Source: an uncultured Prevotella sp. (GTDB lineage: Bacteria; Bacteroidota; Bacteroidia; Bacteroidales; Bacteroidaceae). From it: a DNA stretch of 64,000 nt. The notes beneath the pieces were generated by a model. That model saw only the letters and a program-made list of their open reading frames with translations. It did no database searches and was not told the DNA's origin. The DNA lies in the NCBI GenBank assembly GCA_947302435.1, contig CAMYVQ010000006.1, forward strand, positions 1-64,000, read 5' to 3'. Below, piece by piece: positions 1 through 7,670 of the stretch. Within the stretch, counting starts at the first letter, position 1. Each line of letters starts with the position of its first letter. Both the position numbers and the translations under genes were made by a program.

Positions 1-927
1 TTCCATGTCCTCGGCTCTGCGCTCACGCTCTGCCTGCTCGTCTATCTTCTTCACCAACTTGTCGTGTGTTGCGCTGAGGTCGGTGGGGCAAATGTAGTGT
101 GCATTGCGGATGTCCTTCCCAACCTTGCTGAGCATACGGATGGTGTCACACCATAGACTGATGTTGCCGATATGGTAGTGGTTGCGCTTGGCAATCTTGT
201 AGGAGTTCCAACAGACTTCAAGGTCGGTGGAGTGCATCATGAAGTGGCGGAAGTGGTCGATGCGTCCCGATTTGAGAAGGGTCTCATAGCGGTTGTCACG
301 GAGTATCGCCTTGAACATCGTCAATGGTGCCAGTCCGTAGAGGTCACCCGTGAAGCCGTTGCGCTCCAGTTCGGGGATAACGTCCATCTTCGGGTAGAGG
401 GGGAAGGTGGCAAGGTGGCTGTAGGTGTCATTGTCATAACGGAGTGCCATGCCCTCGTAGTAGGAGAAGCAGTCAAGGTATGGTCCCATCGTGCGCTTCA
501 GTCCTATCACTTCACATTGCCCCTTGCCGTTGATGTAGTAGCGGCATATCTCTCTACAAGTAGCCTTGGAGGGTTCGCCCTTGCGGTGCTCAGTCTTGAC
601 CTGTGCCACACGGAGGACTTGCAGCCCTTTCCTTGTGGTGAGTGTGGTGAAGTAGGCTGACTGGCTGAGGGTGCGGTTTCTCGTCTCTTTCACCTCTAAC
701 TTGCGTCCACAATGGGGGCAGGTAAGGTGCTTGTATTTCTTTTCAGCGTCTGAGATAGTCCACTGGTGTCCGCACTCCATGCAGGTATGGCGGAGAGAGT
801 TGGGATAGCGGTAGGCATAGTGGTCGGTGAGTTCATCGGCTGCCCACTTGATTGCTCTCTTGGCGATGGGTGCCGTGCCCTTGTCGGACTGGCACACCAT
901 CTTCTGAAATTGTGTTCTCGGTTTCAT
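1..927 (-). CDS. pcfJ: PcfJ-like protein of a conjugative element (partial, C-terminus outside window)
   Basis: The minus-strand frame is open from an ATG at 925-927 to the window edge, giving 309 residues with no stop. A zinc-ribbon-like pair is visible (C49-x2-C52 and C70-x2-C73), followed by a basic, Tyr/His-rich region ending in a charged helix. This matches PcfJ-like proteins, which in Bacteroidetes integrative elements lie directly behind PcfK-like proteins, as here (10 bp downstream of pcfK). PcfJ is named after a gene of the enterococcal pCF10 conjugation region, and its biochemical role is unknown to me. The family call rests on sequence character plus the PcfK neighbour. Confidence 0.8.
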   Translation of the reverse strand, partial: MKPRTQFQKMVCQSDKGTAPIAKRAIKWAADELTDHYAYRYPNSLRHTCMECGHQWTISDAEKKYKHLTCPHCGRKLEVKETRNRTLSQSAYFTTLTTRKGLQVLRVAQVKTEHRKGEPSKATCREICRYYINGKGQCEVIGLKRTMGPYLDCFSYYEGMALRYDNDTYSHLATFPLYPKMDVIPELERNGFTGDLYGLAPLTMFKAILRDNRYETLLKSGRIDHFRHFMMHSTDLEVCWNSYKIAKRNHYHIGNISLWCDTIRMLSKVGKDIRNAHYICPTDLSATHDKLVKKIDEQAERERRAEDME

Positions 928-936
928 AATGCTCTG

Positions 937-1359
937 TTAGAAGTTGTCGAATAATGAGGGTTGCTGAATGGTGGAGGTCTGTGCCGTCCTTGCCTTTGGC
1001 TTGCTGCGTTGGGAAATGCGGTTGTAGGTCTCGTTCTCCAGCCTGCGGATGGCATTGCGTCGTGCCTCCTGCTTCTCTTCCTCGGTGAGTTCCACTACAT
1101 GGTTCACCTTCACGTCACACTCCATCGGCTTGCCCACCTCCAAGTCCTTTTCCTCGGCTGCGTGGATAGCCAGTGAGTAGATTTCATCGTCATCGAAGCC
1201 GTGGCACTCGCTCTTCATCACTTCGTTGAGGATATAGGTCACGATGTCATCGATGCTGCGGTTCACTGAGTGGTATTTCTCTGCGAAGAGCGTGTCCTCG
1301 CTTGCCCTCTGCTCCAGATAGGAGTGGATGGTCTGTTTGAAACTTTCAGTTCCTTTCAT
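937..1359 (-). CDS. pcfK: PcfK-like family protein
   Basis: The 140-residue acidic protein starts MKGTESFKQTI and ends in a QPSLFDNF tail. The N-terminal two thirds (FKQTIHSYLEQRA, then DIVTYILNEV) and the Lys/Glu-rich middle match PcfK-like proteins of Bacteroidetes conjugative elements. It is followed 10 bp later by pcfJ and preceded by a small membrane protein, so the three probably form one operon. The QxSLFDxF end resembles short C-terminal peptides that dock on sliding-clamp or replication partners, but that is only a suggestion. Family assignment is fairly secure. Molecular function is not known. Confidence 0.85.
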   Translation of the reverse strand: MKGTESFKQTIHSYLEQRASEDTLFAEKYHSVNRSIDDIVTYILNEVMKSECHGFDDDEIYSLAIHAAEEKDLEVGKPMECDVKVNHVVELTEEEKQEARRNAIRRLENETYNRISQRSKPKARTAQTSTIQQPSLFDNF

Positions 1360-1395
1360 GTCTGTATGGGTTTTAATGGGTTGTTACTTTTCTTT

Positions 1396-1695
1396 TCAGA
1401 GTGACACAATCCAAAGGAAAGTGCCTATAAGCAGGAGGATGGTGAGGATAATCGCCAACCAAGAGAGGATGATGGATAGGACAGTCTCAATGACTGCTGC
1501 CATCAGGTTGCATACAAGGTTCATCAGCCAGTCCAAGATGCGGAGGGGCATCAGAGCCATAATCATTGCCGTTGAAATAGCCATTTGTCTCATATTGCGC
1601 TTCGGTTTGGTTTGTATATGATTGCGGTTTCCACGAGTCGGAGGAAGTGAGTTTCCTGCCTTTGACCTATATGTATGAACCGCTGAACTTGCCAT
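1396..1695 (-). CDS. small membrane protein of the element
   Basis: The predicted product has 99 residues from an ATG at 1693-1695. A longer frame opens at a GTG at 1746, but the ATG is preferred because the extension runs towards the stem-loop at 1762-1849. The N-terminal 40 residues are basic and polar. The C-terminal half is strongly hydrophobic, with about two membrane segments (around LMNLVCNLMAAVIETVL and WLAIILTILLLIGTFLWIV). It ends 36 bp before pcfK and points the same way, so it is probably the first gene of that operon. I do not recognise a named family. Confidence 0.55.
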   Translation of the reverse strand: MASSAVHTYRSKAGNSLPPTRGNRNHIQTKPKRNMRQMAISTAMIMALMPLRILDWLMNLVCNLMAAVIETVLSIILSWLAIILTILLLIGTFLWIVSL

Positions 1696-1761
1696 TTTTT
1701 TTGCGTCTGTCCTGTCGCCGTTGTCGTTTCGTTTCGGCGGCTCCACTAAGGCTACGAGGTT

Positions 1762-1849
1762 GGCTATACAAGTTTTTCGTGGAAAATACTACCTCGTAAG
1801 AGTGTGGAGATTTTCCAGCGAAACGCCTGCGCCCCGAACTTGTAGAGCC
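1762..1849. promoter_or_regulatory. structured stem-loop, copy 1, upstream of the pcfK-pcfJ operon
   Basis: A long imperfect inverted repeat. The outer stem pairs GGCT(1762-1765)/AGCC(1846-1849) and TACAAGTT(1767-1774)/AACTTGTA(1837-1844). The inner stem pairs TTTCG-TGGAAAAT (1775-1787) with ATTTTCCA-G-CGAAA (1810-1823). The apex holds ACTACC and GTGTGGAG. Copy 2 at 4122-4222 has the same inner stem and apex, while its outer stem is different in sequence yet still pairs. It lies just upstream of the minus-strand operon 1695-1, so it may be a leader or promoter element. It could equally belong to the plus-strand RNA that begins about 240 bp away. Confidence 0.65.
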
Positions 1850-2092
1850 GAGATCCGTGGCCATAACTTTGCCGCCCAAACGGAACGACCGGAGACGGAC
1901 AGGAAAAAGTGGCAATTCGCGGTCGTGACAACATATAAGGGGCTGGAACTCGGCTCTCCGACTTGGTGGGAAGCCGATAGTCTCGTCACTGTGTAAAAGG
2001 GAACTTGAAAGAGTGTATTATGGACATGGGGGAACAAGCCTACTGAATGTATTTCCTTGCAATGGGGAACAACTGGCAGTGAACAGAGAAAA

Positions 2093-2507
2093 GCAGGGAC
2101 GGCAAGCCCATAAAACAAGTGTGCATTGGAAGGGACGGACAAATGCTTGTCATCTGTCTGGCACTTACGACGTACTCTTGTGGGGATTGCCTATCAGCAG
2201 ACGACTCTCTATGTCTCTCCCTTTGACCGTGGGCGAAGAGAAAGACATGGAATGTTGGATGCCTGAATGCTTTTCCGTTAGTTCCTCCTAAACCTCATAA
2301 CCGACAGCCGTCATTGAGGGGTGTCCTTTTAGGATTGGCAACAAGAGAAGTGAGCCAAGCGGGAGAGTCTGCCCGAATACTTTCAGGCAGGTATTCGCTT
2401 CGCTATCTTCTCGCCAATCCGCTGCCATGTCATTCTCTGAGGCTTGTCCCCAGAGTATGAGATGGCAGAAAAGGACAGCACCAACGACGAAGCCGTCGGC
2501 TATGAGG
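2093..2507 (+). ncRNA. large structured RNA element, copy 1
   Basis: No convincing gene occupies 1850-2731. Inside it lies this 415-bp element, near-identical over most of its length to 4417-4831 and diverged at 4992-5357. Nested helices can be drawn: GGCAA(2101)/TTGCC(2187), ACAAG(2115)/CTTGT(2177), CGGACA(2136)/TGTCTG(2155), ATGTCT(2211)/AGACAT(2243), CCTCATA(2293)/TATGAGG(2501), CCGAC(2301)/GTCGG(2495), GTCCTTTT(2323)/AAAAGGAC(2469), GGATTGGC(2332)/GCCAATCC(2413), GAGAAG(2345)/CTTCTC(2407), CGAATAC(2374)/GTATTCG(2391) and CTGCCAT(2422)/ATGGCAG(2462). Several are retained in copy 3 with both partners changed. G-T pairs occur in the plus sense, favouring a plus-strand RNA. No canonical promoter was found in front, and transcription is inferred. 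Confidence 0.7.
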
Positions 2508-2731
2508 TAACTGGAGAAACTTGAACAAATCTACGAATGGAACAACTATGAAAAGAAAAAAAGATATATCATAGTAAAAGGTAGAAAACAAGAATAGGTG
2601 TGTATAAAAAAGTCTTCTGCAAGAACGGAACAGGGTTTCTTTGCTTCTTTCTTTCTCGCCTTGCGTGCTCATGAAAGAAAGAAGTTGGGCGGCATTTCTC
2701 AGCCGTCCGACTTCTCTTGCTTGCTTATGGA
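2508..2731. other. AT-rich spacer between RNA copy 1 and radC
   Basis: About 220 bp with no supported gene. It begins with GGTAAC just after the last helix of the RNA element, as copy 2 does at 4831. An 80-codon frame on the minus strand is rich in Phe, Leu and Arg with no family signal, and I treat it as chance. Confidence 0.5.
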
Positions 2732-3427
2732 TTATATCTTTCCCTGCTCGTGATAGCTATAGTATGCTCCATCCGTCACGATAACATGGTCGAGGAAGTG
2801 GATGCGCATGACCTCACAGGCTTTCTTCACGCTCTGCGTCAGTGTATCGTCAATTCTGCTTGGACGTATGCTGCCGCTGGGGTGGTTGTGGCAGACTGCC
2901 ATGATGGTTGCATTGTTAAGAACTGCCTCACGCATCATAATCCGTATGTCTGCGCTCACCTCGGTAATACCTCCTTGGCTGATGCGCTCGGACTTGATAA
3001 GGCGGAAGTTCTGATTTATCAGCAGTATGTGAAACTCTTCCGTTGCGAGGTCTTGCATCTTGGGCAGCATATAGTTGTAGATACGGGTGGCGGTGCCCAT
3101 ATCGGGATGCAGTTCGGGTGTCGCTATCTGCCTGCGTTTTCCCAATTCAACGGCTGCGAGTATCTTGCAGGCTGTCTGCGTACCTACTCCCTCGATGTTG
3201 AGGATTTCATCGAAACGAGCCTTGCCCAATGTGTTGAGGTTGTGGTTGAACCTGCCCATCACTTGGTTGCCTATATCCACTGCGCTGTACTGCTGTGTAC
3301 CGCTGCCAATGAGGATGGCAAGTAGTTCTGCATCGGTCAGTGACTCTGCGCCTAAACGCTGTAATCTCTCTGTGGGGCGGTCTTCGGGTGCCCACTGCTT
3401 AATGCTCATTCTTAATGCTGTGTTCAT
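2732..3427 (-). CDS. radC: RadC-family JAB-domain protein of the element
   Basis: The 231-residue protein has a helix-hairpin-helix-like N-terminal part (LTDAELLAILIGSG, then ILNIEGVGTQTACKILAAVELG) and a C-terminal JAB/MPN-type metal site, HNHPSG followed by an Asp (SRIDD). This is the full-length RadC/UPF0758 layout, near the usual size of about 220-230. The family was named for DNA repair, but many copies travel on mobile elements and the true reaction is unsettled. The start lies 3 bp after the stop of the phosphoribosyltransferase gene, so the two are co-transcribed. Metal ligands look intact. Confidence 0.88.
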   Translation of the reverse strand: MNTALRMSIKQWAPEDRPTERLQRLGAESLTDAELLAILIGSGTQQYSAVDIGNQVMGRFNHNLNTLGKARFDEILNIEGVGTQTACKILAAVELGKRRQIATPELHPDMGTATRIYNYMLPKMQDLATEEFHILLINQNFRLIKSERISQGGITEVSADIRIMMREAVLNNATIMAVCHNHPSGSIRPSRIDDTLTQSVKKACEVMRIHFLDHVIVTDGAYYSYHEQGKI

Positions 3428-3429
3428 AA

Positions 3430-3963
3430 TCAGTTGTATTTATAATTGTTTGTTCTACGATAGTTCTTTGTCTTGGCGAGGAACATAGCCATTCTGACGT
3501 GTGCCCCTGCCGATTCCATCCGCTCCTTGAATGCGTCCGATGTCCTGCCCGATGTGCAGATGTCGTCAATGAGCAGGATGCGCTTGCCCTTGAAGAAATC
3601 CTCGTCTATCCACACATTGTCCTCGGCTGCGTGTTCTCCGCAAATGTGTACCTTCTCTCGCTTTCCGATGACATGGATATGCTCGAACCCGTCTATTGCA
3701 CCACATAGGGCGGACACCTTGGCTGAGAAATTGCGGAACCTGCGGGTATAGGTCTGTTGGCAACTTGCAGGGATGCAGACTATCACAGTGTCCTTCAAGT
3801 CCATCAATGAGAGAGCCTTGCCGATGAGCCGTGAAGCCTTGTCGGTAGCATAGCGTCTGCCTGACTTGAAGTCAAGGATGAAGCGGTCGTTCTCCAGTGT
3901 GTCGAATGATGCACGACGGAGGTAACGCTGTGGCACATAGTCGAGAAGGGCGTACTTAAACAT
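3430..3963 (-). CDS. ComF-like phosphoribosyltransferase-domain protein
   Basis: The ATG at 3961-3963 gives 177 residues. An upstream in-frame TTG at 3987 would add eight and is less likely. The type I phosphoribosyltransferase PRPP loop is plain: ILLIDDICTSGRTSDAF, preceded by hydrophobic strands VIVCIPASC and HVIGKRE. Such ComF-like proteins are common beside RadC genes in Bacteroidetes mobile elements. The substrate is unknown and a nucleotide-salvage role cannot be assumed. radC follows after 3 bp. Upstream are the second stem-loop and RNA copies 2 and 3. Confidence 0.78.
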   Translation of the reverse strand: MFKYALLDYVPQRYLRRASFDTLENDRFILDFKSGRRYATDKASRLIGKALSLMDLKDTVIVCIPASCQQTYTRRFRNFSAKVSALCGAIDGFEHIHVIGKREKVHICGEHAAEDNVWIDEDFFKGKRILLIDDICTSGRTSDAFKERMESAGAHVRMAMFLAKTKNYRRTNNYKYN

Positions 3964-4121
3964 ATTCAATCTGCTTTTGATGTTCAACTTTTGTTTTTTG
4001 CGGATTTAGGAGCTGTGAAGTGAGTTCCTACTGAATCAAATCCGTACTCCGTGAATCCTTCGTTTTTTTTTTGCGTATTTCTATCGCCGTTTGTTTCGTT
4101 CCTGTGGCTTTATCAAAGGTT

Positions 4122-4222
4122 GCAGATTGGATGCGGCAAGTTTTTTCGGCAAAATACTACCCCCTGCGGTGTGGAGATTTTCCCGAAAACCCATGTGGCT
4201 TGAACTTTCCATTCCAATCTGC
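4122..4222. promoter_or_regulatory. structured stem-loop, copy 2, upstream of the phosphoribosyltransferase-radC operon
   Basis: Same architecture as 1762-1849. The outer stem pairs GCAGATTGG(4122-4130)/CCAATCTGC(4214-4222), ATG(4131)/CAT(4210) and CAAG(4137)/CTTG(4199). The inner stem pairs TTTTCGGCAAAAT (4143-4155) with ATTTTCCCGAAAA (4177-4189). The apex again carries ACTACC and GTGTGGAG. The outer-stem sequence is unrelated to copy 1 but still self-complementary, which argues that the fold is selected. It precedes the minus-strand operon at 3963 by about 160 bp. Between them, 3964-4121, I see only a T-run and no gene. Confidence 0.65.
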
Positions 4223-4416
4223 GGTTTTACCTTTGCCACGGGAACGTATCTAACGGGCGTACTGAAATACCTGCGAAGGTTCACGGGTCGGATTGCAATC
4301 AAGTGGCTTGCCCTTCTTCCTGGCAATGCCTGAGAAAACGAGAGTTTTGGATGTCAAAGAGTGAATACAAGAACGGCATACTGAAAAGGAACACCCCTAA
4401 CGATGAACAAAGAAAA

Positions 4417-4831
4417 GCAGGGACAGCAAGACCATGAAGCAGGTGTGCATCGGAAGGGACGGACAAATGCTTGTCATCTGTCCGGCACATCCGATGTACT
4501 CTTGTGGGGATTGCCCATCAGCAGACAACTCTCTATGTCTCTCCCTTTGACCGTGGGCGAAGAGAAAGACATGGAATGTTGGATGCCTGAATGCTTTTCC
4601 GTTAGTTCCTCCTAAACCTCATAACCGACAGCCGTCATTGAGGGGTGTCCTTTTAGGATTGGCAACAAGAGAAGTGAGCCAAGCGGGAGAGTCTGCCCGA
4701 ATACTTTCAGGCAGGTATTCGCTTCGCTATCTTCTCGCCAATCCGCTGCCATGTCATTCTCTGAGGCTTGTCCCCAGAGTATGAGATGGCAGAAAAGGAC
4801 AGCACCAACGACGAAGCCGTCGGCCATGAGG
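4417..4831 (+). ncRNA. large structured RNA element, copy 2
   Basis: The same 415-bp length as copy 1 with no indels seen, and almost identical from about 4500 onward. In the 5' third, where the copies differ, pairing improves: GTGCATCGGA(4445)/TCCGATGTAC(4490) is a 10-bp helix that in copy 1 has two mismatches, and CGGACA/TGTCCG is perfect where copy 1 has a G-T pair. The final helix loses one pair (CATGAGG 4825-4831 for TATGAGG). A short plus-strand frame runs through both copies, but the copies are too alike there to show protein-type selection. About 195 bp separate it from stem-loop 2. Confidence 0.7.
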
Positions 4832-4991
4832 TAACTGGAGGAACTTGAAATACCTCTACAAAAGCAAAATACGTGAAATGGAATACATCTACGGATAGAC
4901 AAGGACAGGAAAGAAAATGGAAACAAAGCGTGTTTAGTGTTAAATGGACTTTTGTGTCAAATGGACAGCATAAACAAAAGGGTATGAGAAA

Positions 4992-5357
4992 GCAGGGACA
5001 GCAAGCCCTAAAGACAAGTGTGCATTGGAAAGGTGGGCAAGCCTGCTCGTCTGCCTTTCCAACGCATTCTTGTCAGGGATTGCCCGTCCAGCATCCAACT
5101 CTCTGTATCTTGCCCTTCACACCAGTGGGATGAGCAAAATACAGAATGTCGGATGCCTGAATGCTTTTCATCTTCCGCCTTATCACCATGACAGACTGCC
5201 GTCATTGAGGCCGTCCGAAAGGAGTGACATTAGGAGAAGTTAGCAGGCCATCTTCTCGTCGCTCCATTGCCATAGCATTCTCTTCGGCTTGCCCAAGAGT
5301 ATGTTACGGCAATAAAAGGACAGCGCAATAACGAAGCAGTCTGCCGTGGGGATAATG
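4992..5357 (+). ncRNA. large structured RNA element, copy 3 (diverged, shorter)
   Basis: A diverged relative about 50 nt shorter than the other two. Helices kept with both strands changed are CTGTAT(5103)/ATACAG(5139), TTGC(5110)/GCAA(5134), CAGACTGC(5192)/GCAGTCTG(5336), TTATC(5180)/GATAA(5351), GGAGTGAC(5221)/GTCGCTCC(5258), ATTGCC(5266)/GGCAAT(5308) and CTCTT(5280)/AAGAG(5295). Also present are GACAAG(5013)/CTTGTC(5069), TGCATTGGAAAGG(5021)/CCTTTCCAACGCA(5054), GAGAAG(5234)/CTTCTC(5252) and GTCC(5213)/GGAC(5318). The small hairpin at 2374-2397 of copy 1 is deleted. No stem-loop box precedes this copy. Confidence 0.65.
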
Positions 5358-5393
5358 GACGGACAATGAACCTATCGTAAGAAAAAGGAAATC

Positions 5394-5620
5394 GTTACCA
5401 AATGGAAACAGGTAACTAAAAGACATAAAATAGCCAAGGAAAAGGTAACAAAAACCTATAAAAACGTTAAGTTTCTGCCCATTTCTTTGGTGGTAACAGA
5501 ATAAATGATTATCTTTGCACACACTAAGAAGCGTTCTTTGGAAATGTGTATAACGAGACAGAATATGTAATTCAGCTCGTTTCTAAATCGTTACCTAATT
5601 ACCATCCAAATTGAGGTAAC
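5394..5620. other. cluster of GGTAAC/GTTACC sites at the probable element end
   Basis: The hexamer GGTAAC or its complement occurs at 5394, 5411, 5444, 5492, 5590 and 5615, six times in 227 bp. Two pairs are inverted: GTTACC-11 nt-GGTAAC (5394-5416), and CGTTACCT (5589-5596) with AGGTAACG (5614-5621), whose spacer itself has AATT on both sides. Such iterated sites next to a gene-disrupting boundary suit recombinase arm sites or an attachment region. No integrase gene lies in the window, so this is inference. Confidence 0.45.
5486..5517 (+). promoter_or_regulatory. Bacteroidetes-type promoter reading out of the element
   Basis: TTTG (5486-5489), 20 nt, TATCTTTG (5510-5517) fits the Bacteroidetes primary sigma promoter very well. 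It points right, across the GGTAAC inverted repeat and into the truncated LRR gene. No sound start codon follows in the LRR frame, so its normal target may be on the other side of the element junction when the element is circular. Confidence 0.6.
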
Positions 5621-5634
5621 GAAATGATTTCTAA

Positions 5635-7581
5635 AGAGTTGTAATTTTCCCCGTAACAAGCATTGGAGAGGGGGCTTTTTCTGGGTGCAAAGGATTAACT
5701 TCTATAGAAATTGGTGAAAATTTGAAAAGTATTGGCTATAATGCTTTTGAAGGATGTGACAATCTTAAAACAGTAATCATAAAGAACAAAAAACTTGTGT
5801 CAGATAATAATAACCAAAAGCTTTGTGATATATTTGGTACACAAGTAACTACATATATTATTGGAGATAACATTACAAATATAAAGAATGAAGCATTTCA
5901 ATACTGTGAAAACTTAGAAGAGATACAATTCATGGGTAATATTATTACTATAGGAAACAATGCTTTTGATGGTTGTAAGAGCCTAAAGAAAATCAATATT
6001 CCTGATGGTGTAAAAAACATAGGTAATCAGGCTTTCTATAATTGCAGGCAACTCACAGATATTACTGTGCCAAACAGTGTCGAGATGATTGGCGTATCTG
6101 CTTTTGCAGGTTGTGAAAACTTGAGGAACATCACGCTTTCACAAAAAATGAAGCAAATAAGTGATGGGCTACTCCAAGGATGCAGTAATATTTCTACGAT
6201 TGCGCTACCTAGTGGTATTATATCCATTGGAGCAAATGCCTTTAATGGCTGCACAGAACTTAAAGAGTTAAACTTACCCAATGATGTTTCTGCTATTTAT
6301 AATAATGCCTTTGAGAATTGTTCGAATTTAGCCTCAATCTATATCCCAAGTAGTTTGACAACTATCAGTAAAGATGCATTTTTCGGCTGTATCAGCCTAA
6401 AGAAAGTCATAGTTCCTGACATCAAATCCTGGTGTGGCATTACCTTTGCAACAGAAAACAGTTATTATAATCCTACAACCTCTAACCCACTGAGCATAGC
6501 ACATCATCTGTACAGTGACGAGAATACGGAAATAGTTGATTTGGTGATTCCCGAAGGGGTGAAGAATATCAGCGCATCTGCTTTCTATGGCGGTAGTAGT
6601 CTGAAGTCAGTTACTATTCCCAGTAGTTTGAAGTCGATAGGAGGATTGGCTTTCTACGGATGCAACGGTCTTACAAAGACGATTGTGCCTGACATGACTT
6701 CATGGTGTGGAATAGAGTTTGGCGACAATCCGCTAAGCATGTCTGCACACCTGTATAGCGACAAAGATACGGAAATAACCAAACTTGTAATTCCTTCAGG
6801 CGTGACGAGCATTAGTGACTATGCATTTATGGGGGCTAGCAGCCTTACGTCTGTCAGCCTGCCAAATACGGTGCAAAGCATTGGCGACGGCACTTTCTAT
6901 GACTGCTCCAACATCAAGTCGCTCGTTCTTCCCAATGGTATGCAAACAGTCGGGGAGAGAGCATTTGAAGACTGCTCAAGCCTTGAAACGCTGGTGATTC
7001 CCAACACCGTGAAGGCCATCGGAACGTATGCCTTTGCCAACTGTCTGAGCCTCTATTCAGTGACTTCGCTCATCAACATGCCGTTCAAACTCAACAATTC
7101 GGCATTCCGATACACGGGCGAAGACTATGACAATGATGTGATTTACATGGCAGCTAAGCTTTATGTGCCACGTGGCAAGACGGCCATGTACCAAATGACG
7201 GAGGGCTGGCAGAAGTTCCTGAACGTGCTGGAGACTGACACGAAGTTCAAGCTGACCTATAAAGTGGATGGTGAAGTGTACAAGACCTACGAGATACAGG
7301 CTACTGAGGTGATTACTCCCGAACCTGATCCTGTGAAGGAAGGCTACATCTTCTCTGGCTGGAGCGAGATTCCTTACTTGATGCCGGCTGAGGACGTGAC
7401 CATTACAGGTAGCTTTACGATTGATCCCGATTACAATGCAGCCGTAGATGGTATTGCAAAGGATGAGACGGCACCGAAAGCCTACTATACCGTTGACGGT
7501 CGCCGTCACGATGCACAGCAGCGTGGTCTGAACATCATCCGCATGAGCGATGGCACGGTGCGGAAAGTGATGGTGAAATAG
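5635..7581 (+). pseudogene. BspA-like leucine-rich-repeat surface protein, 5'-truncated
   Basis: The frame opens after a stop at 5632-5634 and is already in mid-repeat: TSIGEGAFSGCKGLTSI is readable from about 5656, upstream of the first possible start (a TTG at 5722). About 14 repeats of the BspA/TpLRR type (AFxGCxxLxxVxIPxxVxxI) follow. Next comes an InlB-B-type module (LTYKVDGEVYKTYE through YIFSGWSEIP and VTITGSF), then a T9SS-like tail (YYTVDGRRHDA through GTVRKVMVK). There is no ATG, signal peptide or N-terminal domain. The 5' part was most likely removed by the adjacent mobile element. A read-out promoter lies at 5486-5517, so a remnant could still be transcribed. Confidence 0.75.
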
Positions 7582-7614
7582 TCATTTGACGGTTGACACA
7601 ATCCTTCATCAAAA

Positions 7615-7650
7615 AGGTCTTCACGTGGTTTCATGACCATGTGAAGACCT
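7615..7650 (+). terminator. terminator after the LRR gene
   Basis: AGGTCTTCACGTGG (7615-7628) pairs fully with CCATGTGAAGACCT (7637-7650) apart from one G-T pair, with an 8-nt loop. It has A residues before it and CTTTGG after it, and lies between two convergent genes, so it may serve both. Confidence 0.7.
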
Positions 7651-7670
7651 CTTTGGTTGGCTTTACCTAA

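Noticed and set aside
1667..1915. Minus-strand 82-codon frame and a similar one at 4081-4326 with faintly similar ends
   Set aside because: The similarity comes from the shared stem-loop at 1762 and 4122, not from a protein.
2013..2291. Plus-strand frame of 92 codons, with a 70-codon relative at 4403-4615, sharing a long C-terminal sequence
   Set aside because: They overlap RNA copies 1 and 2, which are almost identical DNA there, so shared protein sequence carries no information. In copy 3 the frame diverges while the helices are kept by paired changes.
2430..2672. Minus-strand 80-codon and 104-codon (4612-4926) frames
   Set aside because: They run across the RNA elements and spacer with skewed composition and no family signal.
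2093..5357. RNA elements considered as insertion sequences or group II introns
   Set aside because: No transposase or reverse transcriptase frame, no terminal inverted repeats or target duplications seen around the units.
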